Source: Thiobacillus sp.
GTDB lineage: Bacteria; Pseudomonadota; Gammaproteobacteria; Burkholderiales; Thiobacillaceae
Length of the DNA stretch: 32,740 nt
Assembly: GCA_011391285.1 (NCBI GenBank)
Contig: JAABQU010000099.1
Span: forward strand, 1-32,740
Reading direction: 5' to 3'
The notes below the pieces were generated by a model. The model was not told the DNA's origin. It was given only the letters and a program-made list of their open reading frames with translations, and searched no databases. Positions 13,215-22,644 of this stretch are shown here, piece by piece (position 1 is the first letter of the stretch; each line of letters starts with the position of its first letter). The position numbers and the translations under genes were made by a program.

Positions 13215-14463
13215 GGTGAGTTTTCAGGTAATTCAAGGCGCCCTGCCCCGCAACACGGCCGCTGGCAAAACAAGCGGTCAGCAGATAGCCGCCGGTGGGC
13301 GCTTCCCAGTCGAGCATCTCGCCCGCACAGAATACGCCCGGCAAGTCACGCAGCATCAGGTGTTCGTCGAGCGCCTCGAAGCGCACGCCGCCTGCGCTGC
13401 TGATCGCCTCGTCAAGCGGACGCGGGGCATACAAAATAATTGGCAGCGATTTTATCGCGTGTGCAAGTGTCACCGGGTCATTCAATTGATCCGCCGACAG
13501 GATTTCACGCAGCAGCGCCATCTTCACGCCCTTGATCCCGGCGCGGCTTTGCAGATGGCTGGACAGCGAACGCGCACCGCGAGGATGGACGACTTCGGAA
13601 ATGACCCGCTCCAGGGTTTTATCGGGCGCCAGGTCGAGTTGCACGGTCACTGCGCCGTGCGCCGCGACCGTATCGCGCAGCGGCGCCGACAGCGCGTAGA
13701 CCAGGCCGCCCTCGACGCCGGTGTCGGACAGCATCAACTCGCCCTTGCGTTCGTGTTCAACCCCGGCCGCATCGGTGAATCGCAGCGCCACGGTTTTCAG
13801 CGGCGCCCCGGCGAAGCGGCTCTTCAGATGCTCGCTCCAGCCTCCGGCCACATCGAAGCCGCAGTTCGACGGCAGCAAGGCCGCGACCGCGACCCCGCGC
13901 TGCGCCAGCAACGGTACCCACGCGCCGTCCGATCCCAGCTTCGCCCAACTGCCGCCCCCCAGTGCGAGCACCACCGCGTCGGCCTTGACTGCAATCTCGC
14001 CCTGCGGGGTCTCGAATCGCAGCGCGCCGTCCTCGCCCCAACCCAGCCAGCGATGCCGCACATGGAAGTGCAACCCGGATTCGCGCAGGCGATGCAGCCA
14101 TGCACGCAACAGCGGCGCTGCCTTCATGTCGTTGGGGAATACGCGCCCCGATGAGCCGACGAAGGTTTCGACCCCCAGTCCGTGTATCCATTCGACAAGC
14201 GCAGTTGGGGAAAAGACCTTGAACAGCAGTTCAATGAGAGGTGCTCGCGCACCGTAACGCGAGAGGAAGAGGGCGATGGGTTCGGAATGGGTGATGTTCA
14301 TGCCGCCGACACCGGCCAGCAGGAACTTGCGTCCGACGGAGGGCATGGCATCGTAGAGATCCACCCGCACGCCGCCTTGCGCCAGAATTTCAGCCGCCAT
14401 CAGGCCGGCGGGGCCGCCTCCAACGACAGCAACGGTTTTCATGGGCCGCACATGCATGGTCAT
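13198..14463 (-). CDS. HI0933/YhiN-family flavoprotein (TIGR03862 type)
   Basis: A 421-residue cytoplasmic flavoprotein. The FAD-binding motif VVGGGPAGLMAAEILAQGG is near the N-terminus. Next come GRKFLLAGVGGMNITHSE and GRVFPNDMKAAPLLRAWL, both typical of this family, then VLALGGGSWAKLGSDG. The C-terminus has PGVFCAGEMLDWEAPTGGYLL. The reaction is unknown. The start is uncertain: ATG at 14463, ATG at 14457 and ATG at 14442 are all in frame, and none has a clear ribosome binding site. The 14442 start begins right at the conserved Rossmann strand. Confidence 0.8.
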   Translation of the reverse strand: MTMHVRPMKTVAVVGGGPAGLMAAEILAQGGVRVDLYDAMPSVGRKFLLAGVGGMNITHSEPIALFLSRYGARAPLIELLFKVFSPTALVEWIHGLGVETFVGSSGRVFPNDMKAAPLLRAWLHRLRESGLHFHVRHRWLGWGEDGALRFETPQGEIAVKADAVVLALGGGSWAKLGSDGAWVPLLAQRGVAVAALLPSNCGFDVAGGWSEHLKSRFAGAPLKTVALRFTDAAGVEHERKGELMLSDTGVEGGLVYALSAPLRDTVAAHGAVTVQLDLAPDKTLERVISEVVHPRGARSLSSHLQSRAGIKGVKMALLREILSADQLNDPVTLAHAIKSLPIILYAPRPLDEAISSAGGVRFEALDEHLMLRDLPGVFCAGEMLDWEAPTGGYLLTACFASGRVAGQGALNYLKTHHAATD

Positions 14464-14575
14464 CAACGGGCTCGGGACACTGACTTCTGCCCGGCTATAA
14501 AGTCACACACGGTACCCGATACGCGCTCGAGCACCCGCTGAACCGTGCTGCAGAAACGCCCCGTTTACTACGTGA

Positions 14576-14875
14576 TTACTTGATCAGAAACGCTTCTTTG
14601 GAACGTCCTTTGGCCAGTTCTTCCGCCAGCCACTTCGGCGTGCGACCACGACCCGACCAGGATTCACCCGTGACAGGGTTGCGGTACTTGGCAGCCACGG
14701 CAGCACGCGCTTTGGCCTTTTTGGCCCTGCCCTTGAGGTCATCCAGGGTGATTCCGAATTCCTTCATCCTCGCCTGAATTTCCGCGACCACGGAAGCAAT
14801 CTCTGCGCGACGCGCCACCTCGGCTTGCTTCAACAACGCTTCCGCCTGCGCTTTCAATTCCTGGTAAGTTGCCAT
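14576..14875 (-). CDS. H-NS-like nucleoid protein (BpH3/HvrA type)
   Basis: A 99-residue protein with an N-terminal coiled-coil dimerisation region (residues 1-50, rich in Ala, Glu and Lys). The C-terminal DNA-binding domain is YRNPVTGESWSGRGRTPKWL, where the GRGRTP loop enters AT-rich minor grooves. A basic linker KGRAKKAKARAAVAAK joins the two. Such proteins compact DNA and silence AT-rich or foreign genes. The gene appears monocistronic. AAAGGAAAAA precedes the ATG, and a palindrome 22-39 bases upstream of the ATG may be an operator or leader hairpin. Confidence 0.92.
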   Translation of the reverse strand: MATYQELKAQAEALLKQAEVARRAEIASVVAEIQARMKEFGITLDDLKGRAKKAKARAAVAAKYRNPVTGESWSGRGRTPKWLAEELAKGRSKEAFLIK

Positions 14876-14896
14876 CGCTTTTTCCTTTCTAGTTAA

Positions 14897-14914
14897 GTCG
14901 GATCAATATCCGAC
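14897..14914. promoter_or_regulatory. palindrome upstream of the hns-like gene
   Basis: GTCGGAT and ATCCGAC form a perfect 7-bp inverted repeat around CAAT, between guaA and the H-NS-like gene. It may be a regulatory site or a 5' leader hairpin. It is not a good guaA terminator because no T-tract follows. A TTGGAC hexamer just upstream on the minus strand could be a -35. Confidence 0.45.
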
Positions 14915-14939
14915 CTGTCCAATCTGCATTCACCCGCGC

Positions 14940-16502
14940 TCATTCCCATTCAATCGTAGCCGGCGGCTTGCCGCTGATGTCGTAGACGACGCGATTCAGC
15001 CCGCGCACTTCGTTGATGATGCGGTTGGAAACCTTGCCGAGCAGGGTGTAGGGCAGTTCGGCCCAGTGGGCGGTCATGAAGTCGCTGGTGACGACGGCGC
15101 GGAGCGCGACGACATAATCGTAGGTACGGCCATCACCCATGACGCCGACGGACTTGACCGGCAGGAAGACGGCGAAGGCCTGGCTGGTTTTCTCGTACCA
15201 GCCGCTCGTCCGCAGTTCCTCGATGAAGATGGCGTCGGCGCGGCGCAGCAGGTCGGCGTATTCGCGCTTTACTTCGCCGAGGATGCGAACGCCGAGGCCC
15301 GGTCCGGGGAAGGGATGGCGGTACACCATGTCATGCGGCAAACCCAGTGCAATGCCGAGTTCGCGCACTTCGTCCTTGAACAGTTCGCGCAGCGGCTCGA
15401 GCAATTTGAGATGCAGCGTATCGGGCAGTCCACCGACGTTGTGGTGGCTCTTGATGGTGTGCGCCTTCTTGGTCTTGGCGCTGGCCGATTCGATGACGTC
15501 CGGATAGATGGTGCCCTGCGCAAGCCATTTCGCCTTGGGCAGTTTCTCAGCTTCTTCCTGGAACACGTGGACGAACTCGCGGCCGATGATCTTGCGCTTC
15601 TGCTCGGGGTCGGTGACGCCGGCGAGCGCATCCATGAAGCGGTCGCGCGCATCGACATGGATGACCTTGACGCCGAGGTTGTCGGCAAAGGTCTGCATCA
15701 CCTGCTCCGCCTCGTTCAGGCGCAGCAGGCCGTTGTCGACGAACACGCAGGTGAGTTGCTGGCCGATGGCGCGATGCAAGAGCGCGGCGACCACCGAGGA
15801 ATCGACGCCGCCGGACAGGCCCAGAATGACTTCGTCGCTGCCGACCTCGCTGCGCACCTTGCCGATCGCCTCGTCGACGTAATCCGGCATGTTCCAGTCG
15901 CCCGCGCAGCCGCACAGGTCGCGCACGAAGCGGTTGAGAATGTTTTTTCCCTGCAGCGTATGCGTGACCTCGGGATGGAACTGCACGCCGTAGAAGCGGC
16001 GCGCCTCGTCGGCCATCGCGGCGATCGGCGTGGCGGCGTTGCTCGCCATCACCTTGAAGCCGTCCGGCAGCGCGGTGACCTTGTCGCCGTGGCTCATCCA
16101 CACGTCGAGCAGGCCGTGGCCCTCGTCGTTGACGCGGTCCTGGATGTCGCGCAGCAGCGCGGTGTGGCCGCGGGCGCGGATCTCGGCGTAGCCGAATTCG
16201 CGCTTGGCCGCGCCCTCCACCTGGCCGCCCAGTTGCGCCGCCATGGTCTGCATGCCGTAGCAGATGCCCAGCACCGGCACGCCGAGGGTGAACACGACGT
16301 CCGGCGCGCGCGGCGTTTCCTCCTCATAAACCGAACTGGGCCCGCCCGAAAGAATGATGCCGGCCGGCGCGAAGTCGCGCACGAATTGCTCGGTCACGTC
16401 ATTGGGATGCAGTTCGCAATAGACGCCGGCTTCACGCACGCGCCGCGCGATGAGTTGGGTGTACTGGGAGCCGAAGTCGAGGATGAGGATTTTCTGGTGC
16501 AT
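14940..16502 (-). CDS. guaA: GMP synthase (glutamine-hydrolysing)
   Basis: A 520-residue enzyme of normal length for the bacterial two-domain form. The N-terminal class I amidotransferase has Cys81 in GICYGMQT and His176/Glu178 in FHPEVTH. The ATP pyrophosphatase domain has the P-loop SGGVDSS at residues 230-236. The C-terminal dimerisation domain ends with [16 protein letters not shown], the invariant GuaA end. It converts XMP, ATP and glutamine to GMP. It is the last gene of guaB-SIMPL-guaA, 26 bases after the SIMPL gene. Confidence 0.98.
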   Translation of the reverse strand: MHQKILILDFGSQYTQLIARRVREAGVYCELHPNDVTEQFVRDFAPAGIILSGGPSSVYEEETPRAPDVVFTLGVPVLGICYGMQTMAAQLGGQVEGAAKREFGYAEIRARGHTALLRDIQDRVNDEGHGLLDVWMSHGDKVTALPDGFKVMASNAATPIAAMADEARRFYGVQFHPEVTHTLQGKNILNRFVRDLCGCAGDWNMPDYVDEAIGKVRSEVGSDEVILGLSGGVDSSVVAALLHRAIGQQLTCVFVDNGLLRLNEAEQVMQTFADNLGVKVIHVDARDRFMDALAGVTDPEQKRKIIGREFVHVFQEEAEKLPKAKWLAQGTIYPDVIESASAKTKKAHTIKSHHNVGGLPDTLHLKLLEPLRELFKDEVRELGIALGLPHDMVYRHPFPGPGLGVRILGEVKREYADLLRRADAIFIEELRTSGWYEKTSQAFAVFLPVKSVGVMGDGRTYDYVVALRAVVTSDFMTAHWAELPYTLLGKVSNRIINEVRGLNRVVYDISGKPPATIEWE

Positions 16503-16528
16503 GGCTGGCCGGGTATACCCGATGAAGA

Positions 16529-17239
16529 TTAATCGACGAGGCTGTATTCGACCGATGACACCACGCGCACTTTCTTGATGTGCGGCGTACTGGCGTCACG
16601 GCTTTCGATGGAGAACTGGCCCTGGTTGGCGCGCCGGATCTTGCCCAGACGGCTGTCCGAATCCTTGGCGAATTTTTCCGCGGAGAGGCGAGCGTTCTTG
16701 GTTGCTTCCTCGATCATTGCGGGCTTCAGGGCGTTGAGGCCGGTAAACAGGAACTGGGTGCGGTTTTCATACTGCTCGGGGGAGAGCGCGATGCCCTGCT
16801 TGCCGAGTTCGCCCAGGCGTGCCATCGCCTCACGTACGCGATCGACTTGCCGGGTATAGACGGTGAGCGTCGACTTGCCGCTGTAGCGCAGGCGCTCGGC
16901 GAGTTGGGCATTGCCGTAGTCCTGCGCCTGGCGGTCGGTGATGGAGGGCGCGGAAACCGAGATTTCCTCGGGTTTGAAGCCGCTGGATTGGAGGAAGGCC
17001 GCGATTTTCGCGTTCTTCTCCTGCAGGGTCTGGTACAGCCTTGGCAAGTCGTTGTCTGCCTCGCCGAAAGAAATCGGCCAGATCGCCGTGTCTGCGGGGA
17101 CTTCGCGCTCGGCAAGCCCCTTGACCTCGACGCTGCGGTCGGCCTGCTTGAATTGCAGCAGGGACTGTCCCAGTACCCAGGCACCCGCCACCATACCTGC
17201 GGCAAGAACCAACGCCTCGATGATCCGGCGTGCGTTCAT
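16529..17239 (-). CDS. SIMPL-domain (DUF541) membrane-anchored protein
   Basis: A 236-residue protein with an N-terminal uncleaved signal or membrane anchor (residues 7-29) and a SIMPL domain. [20 protein letters not shown] starts the domain, and the ending [14 protein letters not shown] matches the family. SIMPL proteins are periplasmic or surface proteins with roles linked to oxidative stress in some species; the molecular function is not known. Its ATG begins one base after the guaB stop, so it is translationally coupled to guaB. This position inside a purine operon is not explained by its predicted export. Confidence 0.8.
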   Translation of the reverse strand: MNARRIIEALVLAAGMVAGAWVLGQSLLQFKQADRSVEVKGLAEREVPADTAIWPISFGEADNDLPRLYQTLQEKNAKIAAFLQSSGFKPEEISVSAPSITDRQAQDYGNAQLAERLRYSGKSTLTVYTRQVDRVREAMARLGELGKQGIALSPEQYENRTQFLFTGLNALKPAMIEEATKNARLSAEKFAKDSDSRLGKIRRANQGQFSIESRDASTPHIKKVRVVSSVEYSLVD

Positions 17240-17240
17240 G

Positions 17241-18710
<1,470 letters not shown>

Positions 18711-18725
18711 TTAACGCAAAGCGGA

Positions 18726-18755
18726 ATTATACGCGGCTGCCCCTGAACCGCACAA
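18726..18755 (-). promoter_or_regulatory. promoter of the guaB operon
   Basis: On the minus strand a perfect TATAAT lies at 18726-18731. A TTGTGC -35 lies at 18750-18755 with an 18-base spacer. The predicted start is near 18719, leaving a leader of about 18 bases before the guaB ATG. That is too short for a riboswitch. Confidence 0.65.
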
Positions 18756-18816
18756 ACGGAAGCCTGCCAGAGCCACTTTTGGTCGTAATCTACCAATCCA
18801 ATTAGGCCGCTGGCGG

Positions 18817-18845
18817 TTGACTCCGGTGCGCGATGCAGCTAACTT
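18817..18845 (+). promoter_or_regulatory. possible promoter of the small lipoprotein gene
   Basis: TTGACT at 18817-18822 is a good -35. The -10 at 17-base spacing is TAACTT, only a weak match. The leader would be about 75 bases long. Confidence 0.35.
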
Positions 18846-18925
18846 TGCGTCAGCATTCAACCTGCTAGGGCGCGTGGTTCGACAGCCCGATCCCTGAACG
18901 CCACACAACACGAGGAGATAAAACA

Positions 18926-19258
18926 ATGTCCAAATTATTGCTTGCCCTGACTTCCGCCGCCCTGCTGGGTCTGTCTGGCTGTGCTGGTACGGAAACCAAG
19001 CCGGCCGACAAGGCCGCTGCGGCCCCCGCCCTCAGCGCCGAAGCGCAGGCTGCGCTCACCGCTGCCCAGGCTGACGTCAAGACAGCCAAGTCCAAAACCG
19101 CCCTGTGGACCACCGCCGACGACGCGCTGAAGGCTGCCGAAGAAGCCGCCAAGAAAGGCGACAGCGCCACGGTCATCAAGCAGTCCAAGCTGGCCAGCGA
19201 CCATGCCAAGAAAGGCCTGGCCCAACTGAACTACCCGCTGCTCAAAGTCGGCGACTGA
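18926..19258 (+). CDS. small Ala/Lys-rich lipoprotein
   Basis: A 110-residue predicted lipoprotein. The signal peptide ends in the lipobox LSGC with the lipidated Cys at residue 19. The mature part is almost entirely helical and rich in Ala and Lys, with heptad-like repeats (AEAQAALTAAQADVKTAK; LKAAEEAAKKGD), so a coiled-coil or peptidoglycan-proximal role is plausible. It loosely resembles DUF4398-type lipoproteins, but I do not recognise the family with certainty. GAGGAG sits nine bases upstream of the ATG. It is a single-gene unit between a divergent guaB and a strong terminator. Confidence 0.8.
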   Translation: MSKLLLALTSAALLGLSGCAGTETKPADKAAAAPALSAEAQAALTAAQADVKTAKSKTALWTTADDALKAAEEAAKKGDSATVIKQSKLASDHAKKGLAQLNYPLLKVGD

Positions 19259-19275
19259 GTCACTCTGCTTCAGCA

Positions 19276-19309
19276 AAAAGGCCTTCCGGATGAATCCGGA
19301 AGGCCTTTT
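19276..19309. terminator. strong bidirectional terminator
   Basis: A stem of 14-16 bp (AAAAGGCCTTCCGGAT pairing with ATCCGGAAGGCCTTTT) has A-tracts on one side and T-tracts on the other. It serves both the plus-strand lipoprotein and the minus-strand rnfH-ratA operon that converge here. Confidence 0.9.
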
Positions 19310-19326
19310 GCTTTGGGCCGCAGGCC

Positions 19327-19683
19327 TTATGTTTCCTCGGCAGCGTCAGCGGCGGCGGCCTTCTCCGGCGCGGCGTCCCCCCCGCCCTTTTTGGTGACCT
19401 TGCCCTCTTCCGCGCGCTTGCGGCGCACCTCCTTGGGGTCGGCTATCAGCGGACGGTAGATCTCCACCCGATCGCGGTCGCGCACTTTCTCATCCAGCTT
19501 GACCAGTTTGCTGAAAATCCCGACCTTGTTTTTGGCGAGGTCGATTTCAGGGTGTGCATCCAGCACGCCGGATGCGCGAATGGCGTCTTCCACCGTCGCG
19601 CCCTCGACAAGCTGGATCCTCAGCAGCGGTTGCTGCGCAGGCAGCGCATAAACGACTTCGACGGTGATACTGGCTGTGTTCAT
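19327..19683 (-). CDS. rnfH: RnfH/RatB family ubiquitin-like protein
   Basis: A 118-residue protein of the UPF0125/RnfH family with a beta-grasp core: [47 protein letters not shown] and the typical [13 protein letters not shown]. The last 25 residues are a charged Ala-rich tail. In E. coli the homologue is encoded next to ratA. The function is not settled. Its ATG overlaps the ratA stop (ATGA). Confidence 0.9.
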   Translation of the reverse strand: MNTASITVEVVYALPAQQPLLRIQLVEGATVEDAIRASGVLDAHPEIDLAKNKVGIFSKLVKLDEKVRDRDRVEIYRPLIADPKEVRRKRAEEGKVTKKGGGDAAPEKAAAADAAEET

Positions 19684-20114
19684 AAGGCAACCACCTCGTC
19701 CGCACGGCGCACGAAGGCGTCGACAAAAGTATTGGTGATGTGGCTAAAGACAGGCGCCAGAACCGTTTCCAGCACCCGGTTCGAAAACACGTACTGCAGC
19801 CGGAACTCGATCTTGCAGGCGTCATCGCCCAGCGGGGTAAAAAACCAGTCGCCTTCCAGTTCGGCAAACGGCCCGTCCTGCAGCGTGATGCGCATCTCGC
19901 GCGGGTGGGTTTTGCTGTTTTCCGTGGTGAAACTCTGGCGGATGCCCATGTAGGCAATGTGAATCGTCGCGATCGTGCGATGCTCGTCACGCAGTTTCAA
20001 TTCGGTGCCGCCGCACCAGGGCAGAAAATCGGGGTAATCCTCGACCCGATCCACCAGTTCGAACATGCGTTCGGGGGTGTGTGCCACCAGCACACTTTTT
20101 TCCACACGCGCCAT
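19680..20114 (-). CDS. ratA: RatA-type START-domain protein (ubiquinone-binding/ribosome association)
   Basis: A 144-residue SRPBCC/polyketide cyclase-like protein with the family features [31 protein letters not shown] and the C-terminal [13 protein letters not shown]. Homologues are described as RatA, which can block 70S ribosome formation, and as a Coq10-like ubiquinone-binding protein. The second role is likely general. The ATG at 20112-20114 starts at the conserved MARVEKS; a longer in-frame start is less likely. It is divergent from smpB with a 50-base gap, in which TACAAT at 20143-20148 may be the -10. Confidence 0.9.
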   Translation of the reverse strand: MARVEKSVLVAHTPERMFELVDRVEDYPDFLPWCGGTELKLRDEHRTIATIHIAYMGIRQSFTTENSKTHPREMRITLQDGPFAELEGDWFFTPLGDDACKIEFRLQYVFSNRVLETVLAPVFSHITNTFVDAFVRRADEVVAL

Positions 20115-20164
20115 GGGACACTGAAGCCTTGTAAAATCAAGAATTGTACGCAAGCCCGTCAGCC

Positions 20165-20614
20165 ATGAGCATCGTCGACAACAAAAAAGCCTTCCACGAC
20201 TACTTCATCGAAGAAAAATTCGAGGCCGGACTCATGCTCGAGGGCTGGGAAGTGAAGGCCATCCGCGCCGGCCGCGTGCAACTGAAAGAGGCTTATGTGG
20301 TGGTCAAGAACGGCGCCGTGTATTTGATAGGCTGCCACATCAGCCCGCTGCCGACGGCATCCACCCACATCCACCCCGACCCCACCCGTTCGCGCAAGCT
20401 GCTGCTGCACGCGGCCGAAATCAACAAGCTGATCGGCAAGACCGAGCGCGCCGGCTTTACCCTGGTGCCGCTCGATATGCACTATGTCAAAGGCCGCATC
20501 AAGCTCGAAATCGGCCTTGCCAAGGGCAAAAAACAGCACGACAAGCGGGCGGCGGAAAAGGACCGTGAATGGCAGCGTGAAAAGCAGCGCATGGTGCGCA
20601 CCGCCCAGCACTGA
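20165..20614 (+). CDS. smpB: SsrA-binding protein SmpB
   Basis: A 149-residue protein with full-length SmpB features: [28 protein letters not shown], the beta-barrel RNA-binding core with [15 protein letters not shown], and a basic C-terminal tail [17 protein letters not shown] that enters the ribosomal mRNA channel. It binds tmRNA and rescues stalled ribosomes. The ATG at 20165 starts the conserved N-terminus. The ssrA gene is not in the window. TAAAAT at 20132-20137 may be its -10. Confidence 0.97.
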   Translation: MSIVDNKKAFHDYFIEEKFEAGLMLEGWEVKAIRAGRVQLKEAYVVVKNGAVYLIGCHISPLPTASTHIHPDPTRSRKLLLHAAEINKLIGKTERAGFTLVPLDMHYVKGRIKLEIGLAKGKKQHDKRAAEKDREWQREKQRMVRTAQH

Positions 20615-20659
20615 CCTGTTGTATGGAGGCGACCAACGGACGAACTTGTCTGCTTATCG

Positions 20660-20693
20660 GTCGATTAATCCCTTGAAAACATGTCGATAAATC
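20660..20693 (+). repeat. direct repeat across a promoter
   Basis: GTCGATTAATC (20660-20670) and GTCGATAAATC (20683-20693) match at 10 of 11 bases. They are 23 bases apart, roughly two helical turns, and lie on either side of the -35 element of the small-protein gene. Such pairs are often activator or repressor half-sites. Confidence 0.45.
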
Positions 20694-20702
20694 AACTATA
20701 AT
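20673..20702 (+). promoter_or_regulatory. sigma70-type promoter of the 59-residue protein gene
   Basis: TTGAAA at 20673-20678 and a perfect TATAAT at 20697-20702 are separated by 18 bases. The predicted start is near 20709, which gives a leader of about 26 bases. Confidence 0.7.
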
Positions 20703-20734
20703 TGTTGAAACTTCGACAAGCGAGGGGCAATCCG

Positions 20735-20914
20735 ATGTCGGCACTTCCTGTTTACCAAGTTGAATTCATTCCGCTGGAGCGACGTCTGTTTGACCGTCGC
20801 GTCGCCCCGCGCAATGCCGCGTTGCCGCCCGAGGTTTCGGCAGACCGCCGCAAGACGACTGCCCGGCGTTCTGAAGATCGCCAACCCGCAACGCTGAAAG
20901 TCATTTCGCAATAA
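20735..20914 (+). CDS. small basic protein of unknown function
   Basis: A 59-residue protein rich in Arg, with RR/DRR clusters at ERRLFDRR, ADRRK and TARRSEDR. It has no membrane segment and no cysteine. I do not recognise a family. The case for a real gene is the strong upstream promoter, the purine-rich GAGGGG before the ATG, and the coding-like composition. The high Arg content suggests binding to nucleic acid or to an acidic partner. An earlier ATG within the predicted leader would add 11 residues and lacks a good ribosome binding site. Confidence 0.6.
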   Translation: MSALPVYQVEFIPLERRLFDRRVAPRNAALPPEVSADRRKTTARRSEDRQPATLKVISQ

Positions 20915-21099
20915 ACGCCTCGGGCGCTCCGCGCGCCTGTGTCGTTTTGTTTGCACTGCAGGCAGCGTGCCTTGCTGCCCTTCCTGGATTTCCCCTTTTT
21001 TACCCCTCTACCGCATGAACCGCAGCCCCACAGGCGCGGTTTGTCACCAGGCAAAGCAGCAACCACAGCCTGCCCGCCTTTGCCGCCGCCCACACCCTC

Positions 21100-22200
21100 A
21101 TGGGAAAATGCCCAGCCGTGAAGCCTGTATCCCGTGTTTCATCCCTGAAAGTTGAACCCAGCGTGCCCGCCACCGTAACTGACCTCGCGGATTTCGATGA
21201 GATCATCGACGCCCGTTCCCCCGGCGAATATGCCGAAGACCATATTCCCGGCGCGATCAATCTGCCGGTGCTGGACGATACCGAGCGCGCGCGCGTCGGC
21301 ACGCTCTACAAGCAGGTGTCGTCGTTCGAGGCGAAAAAAGTCGGTGCCGCGCTGGTGTCGCGCAATATCGCCCAGCATCTGGAAACCTGGTTTGCCGGCA
21401 AGCCCAAGTCATACCGCCCGCTGGTGTATTGCTGGCGTGGCGGAAGCCGCAGCGGGGCCATGACACACATCCTGCAGAAAATCGGCTTTGCGGCGATGCA
21501 ACTCGACGGCGGCTACAAGGCCTACCGGCGGCATGTGGTGGCCGAACTCGACCGCCTGCCGGCGCAGTTCAGCTACCGCGTGGTATCCGGCCCCACCGGC
21601 AGCGGCAAGAGCCGCCTGCTGCAGGCGCTGGCTGACGCAGGCGCCCAGGTGCTCGACCTCGAGGCGCTGGCGGCGCACCGGGGCTCGCTGCTGGGGGCAC
21701 TGCCGGGCCAGGACCAACCCTCGCAGAAAAGCTTGGAGAGCGCCATCTGGGCCGCGCTGAAAGGTTTTGATCCCGGCCGGCCGGTATTTGTCGAGTCCGA
21801 AAGCAAGAAAATCGGCGCGCTGCGGGTGCCCGATGCCCTGATCGCCGTCATGCACGCCAGCCCCTGCCTGCAACTGGAAGTGCCGCTGGCGGCGCGGGTG
21901 CAGTTGTTGACCGAGGATTACGAACACTTTCTGCATGACGCGGAAACAATCAACCGCCAGCTCGGTTTTCTCGTTTCGTTGCGCGGGAGCGAGACCATCG
22001 CCGCATGGCAGGCGCTGGCCAATCGGCAGGCATGGCCCGAACTGGTGGCCGCCCTGCTGGATCAGCACTACGACCCGGCCTATTTCAAGTCGCTGGCACG
22101 CAACTACGCGCCCTCACCCAGCCATCTGAGCTTCCACACCGATGACCTGTCGGTCAGCGGGCTGCAGAAGTTGGCGCGCGCGATTCTGGCTGCTGTTTAA
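21100..22200 (+). CDS. mnmH: tRNA 2-selenouridine synthase (rhodanese plus P-loop)
   Basis: A 366-residue protein of usual length. The N-terminal rhodanese domain (residues 25-150) has the catalytic Cys111 in YCWRGGSRSG. A P-loop GPTGSGKS is at residues 164-171, followed by a C-terminal domain with VESESKKIG. The enzyme replaces 2-thiouridine at position 34 of tRNA-Lys, -Glu and -Gln with selenouridine by way of a geranylated intermediate. It needs selenophosphate from SelD, which is not in this window. The start could also be further in, for example GTG at 21121. Its stop overlaps the stop of the convergent gene. Confidence 0.92.
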   Translation: MGKCPAVKPVSRVSSLKVEPSVPATVTDLADFDEIIDARSPGEYAEDHIPGAINLPVLDDTERARVGTLYKQVSSFEAKKVGAALVSRNIAQHLETWFAGKPKSYRPLVYCWRGGSRSGAMTHILQKIGFAAMQLDGGYKAYRRHVVAELDRLPAQFSYRVVSGPTGSGKSRLLQALADAGAQVLDLEALAAHRGSLLGALPGQDQPSQKSLESAIWAALKGFDPGRPVFVESESKKIGALRVPDALIAVMHASPCLQLEVPLAARVQLLTEDYEHFLHDAETINRQLGFLVSLRGSETIAAWQALANRQAWPELVAALLDQHYDPAYFKSLARNYAPSPSHLSFHTDDLSVSGLQKLARAILAAV

Positions 22201-22604
22201 AGCAGCTTGCCCAGCACGAAACCGATGACGATGCCGATGATGACCGCGATCGTGAGGCCACGGTAGGTCAGCACATCCTTTGAATAGCCGCGCCGGATGG
22301 CAATATAGGCGACCAGGTAGCCCACCGCGTTGAGCAGCCAGATGAAGCCGATCGACAACACCTTGACGACGATCGGTCCGACCACCGGCACCAGCGCGAT
22401 AAAGCCCAGCAGCCAGGCAAAGGCGTTGGAGAGCAGCCCCACGGCCACTACAGTGCCGGCGATCACGCTGCGATCGACATTGAAATACAGACCCAGCCAC
22501 ACCAGACCGCCGATTGCACACCACACCGGCAGCATCACCCTCCAGTTGCGCCACCACGCCGCACGGGGCGACAAATCCACTTCGAAGTCGTCCGGTTCAG
22601 TCAT
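22197..22604 (-). CDS. small integral membrane protein, unknown function
   Basis: A 135-residue protein with a short acidic N-terminus (MTEPDDFEVDLSPRAAWWRNW) and about four hydrophobic segments, ending VIIGIVIGFVLGKLL. I do not recognise a family. It follows relA by 40 bases and may be the last gene of the lolC-lolD-comEC-relA operon. The ATG at 22604 was chosen over an earlier TTG. Its TAA shares four bases with the mnmH stop on the other strand. Confidence 0.75.
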   Translation of the reverse strand: MTEPDDFEVDLSPRAAWWRNWRVMLPVWCAIGGLVWLGLYFNVDRSVIAGTVVAVGLLSNAFAWLLGFIALVPVVGPIVVKVLSIGFIWLLNAVGYLVAYIAIRRGYSKDVLTYRGLTIAVIIGIVIGFVLGKLL

Positions 22605-22644
22605 AGATACAAGATAACCGCCAGATCCTGCCAATCAAGCAAAA

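Noticed and set aside
11709..13403. A 564-codon open frame on the plus strand
   Set aside because: It lies antisense to the COG2509 flavoprotein, has Arg/His/Ala-rich composition and no recognisable motif. It is a high-GC shadow frame.
15066..16532. A 488-codon open frame on the plus strand
   Set aside because: It is antisense to guaA, which has all catalytic motifs. The plus-strand product looks like no known protein.
18711..18926. A 71-codon minus-strand frame upstream of guaB
   Set aside because: It covers the predicted guaB promoter and both divergent leaders, and has no coding signal.
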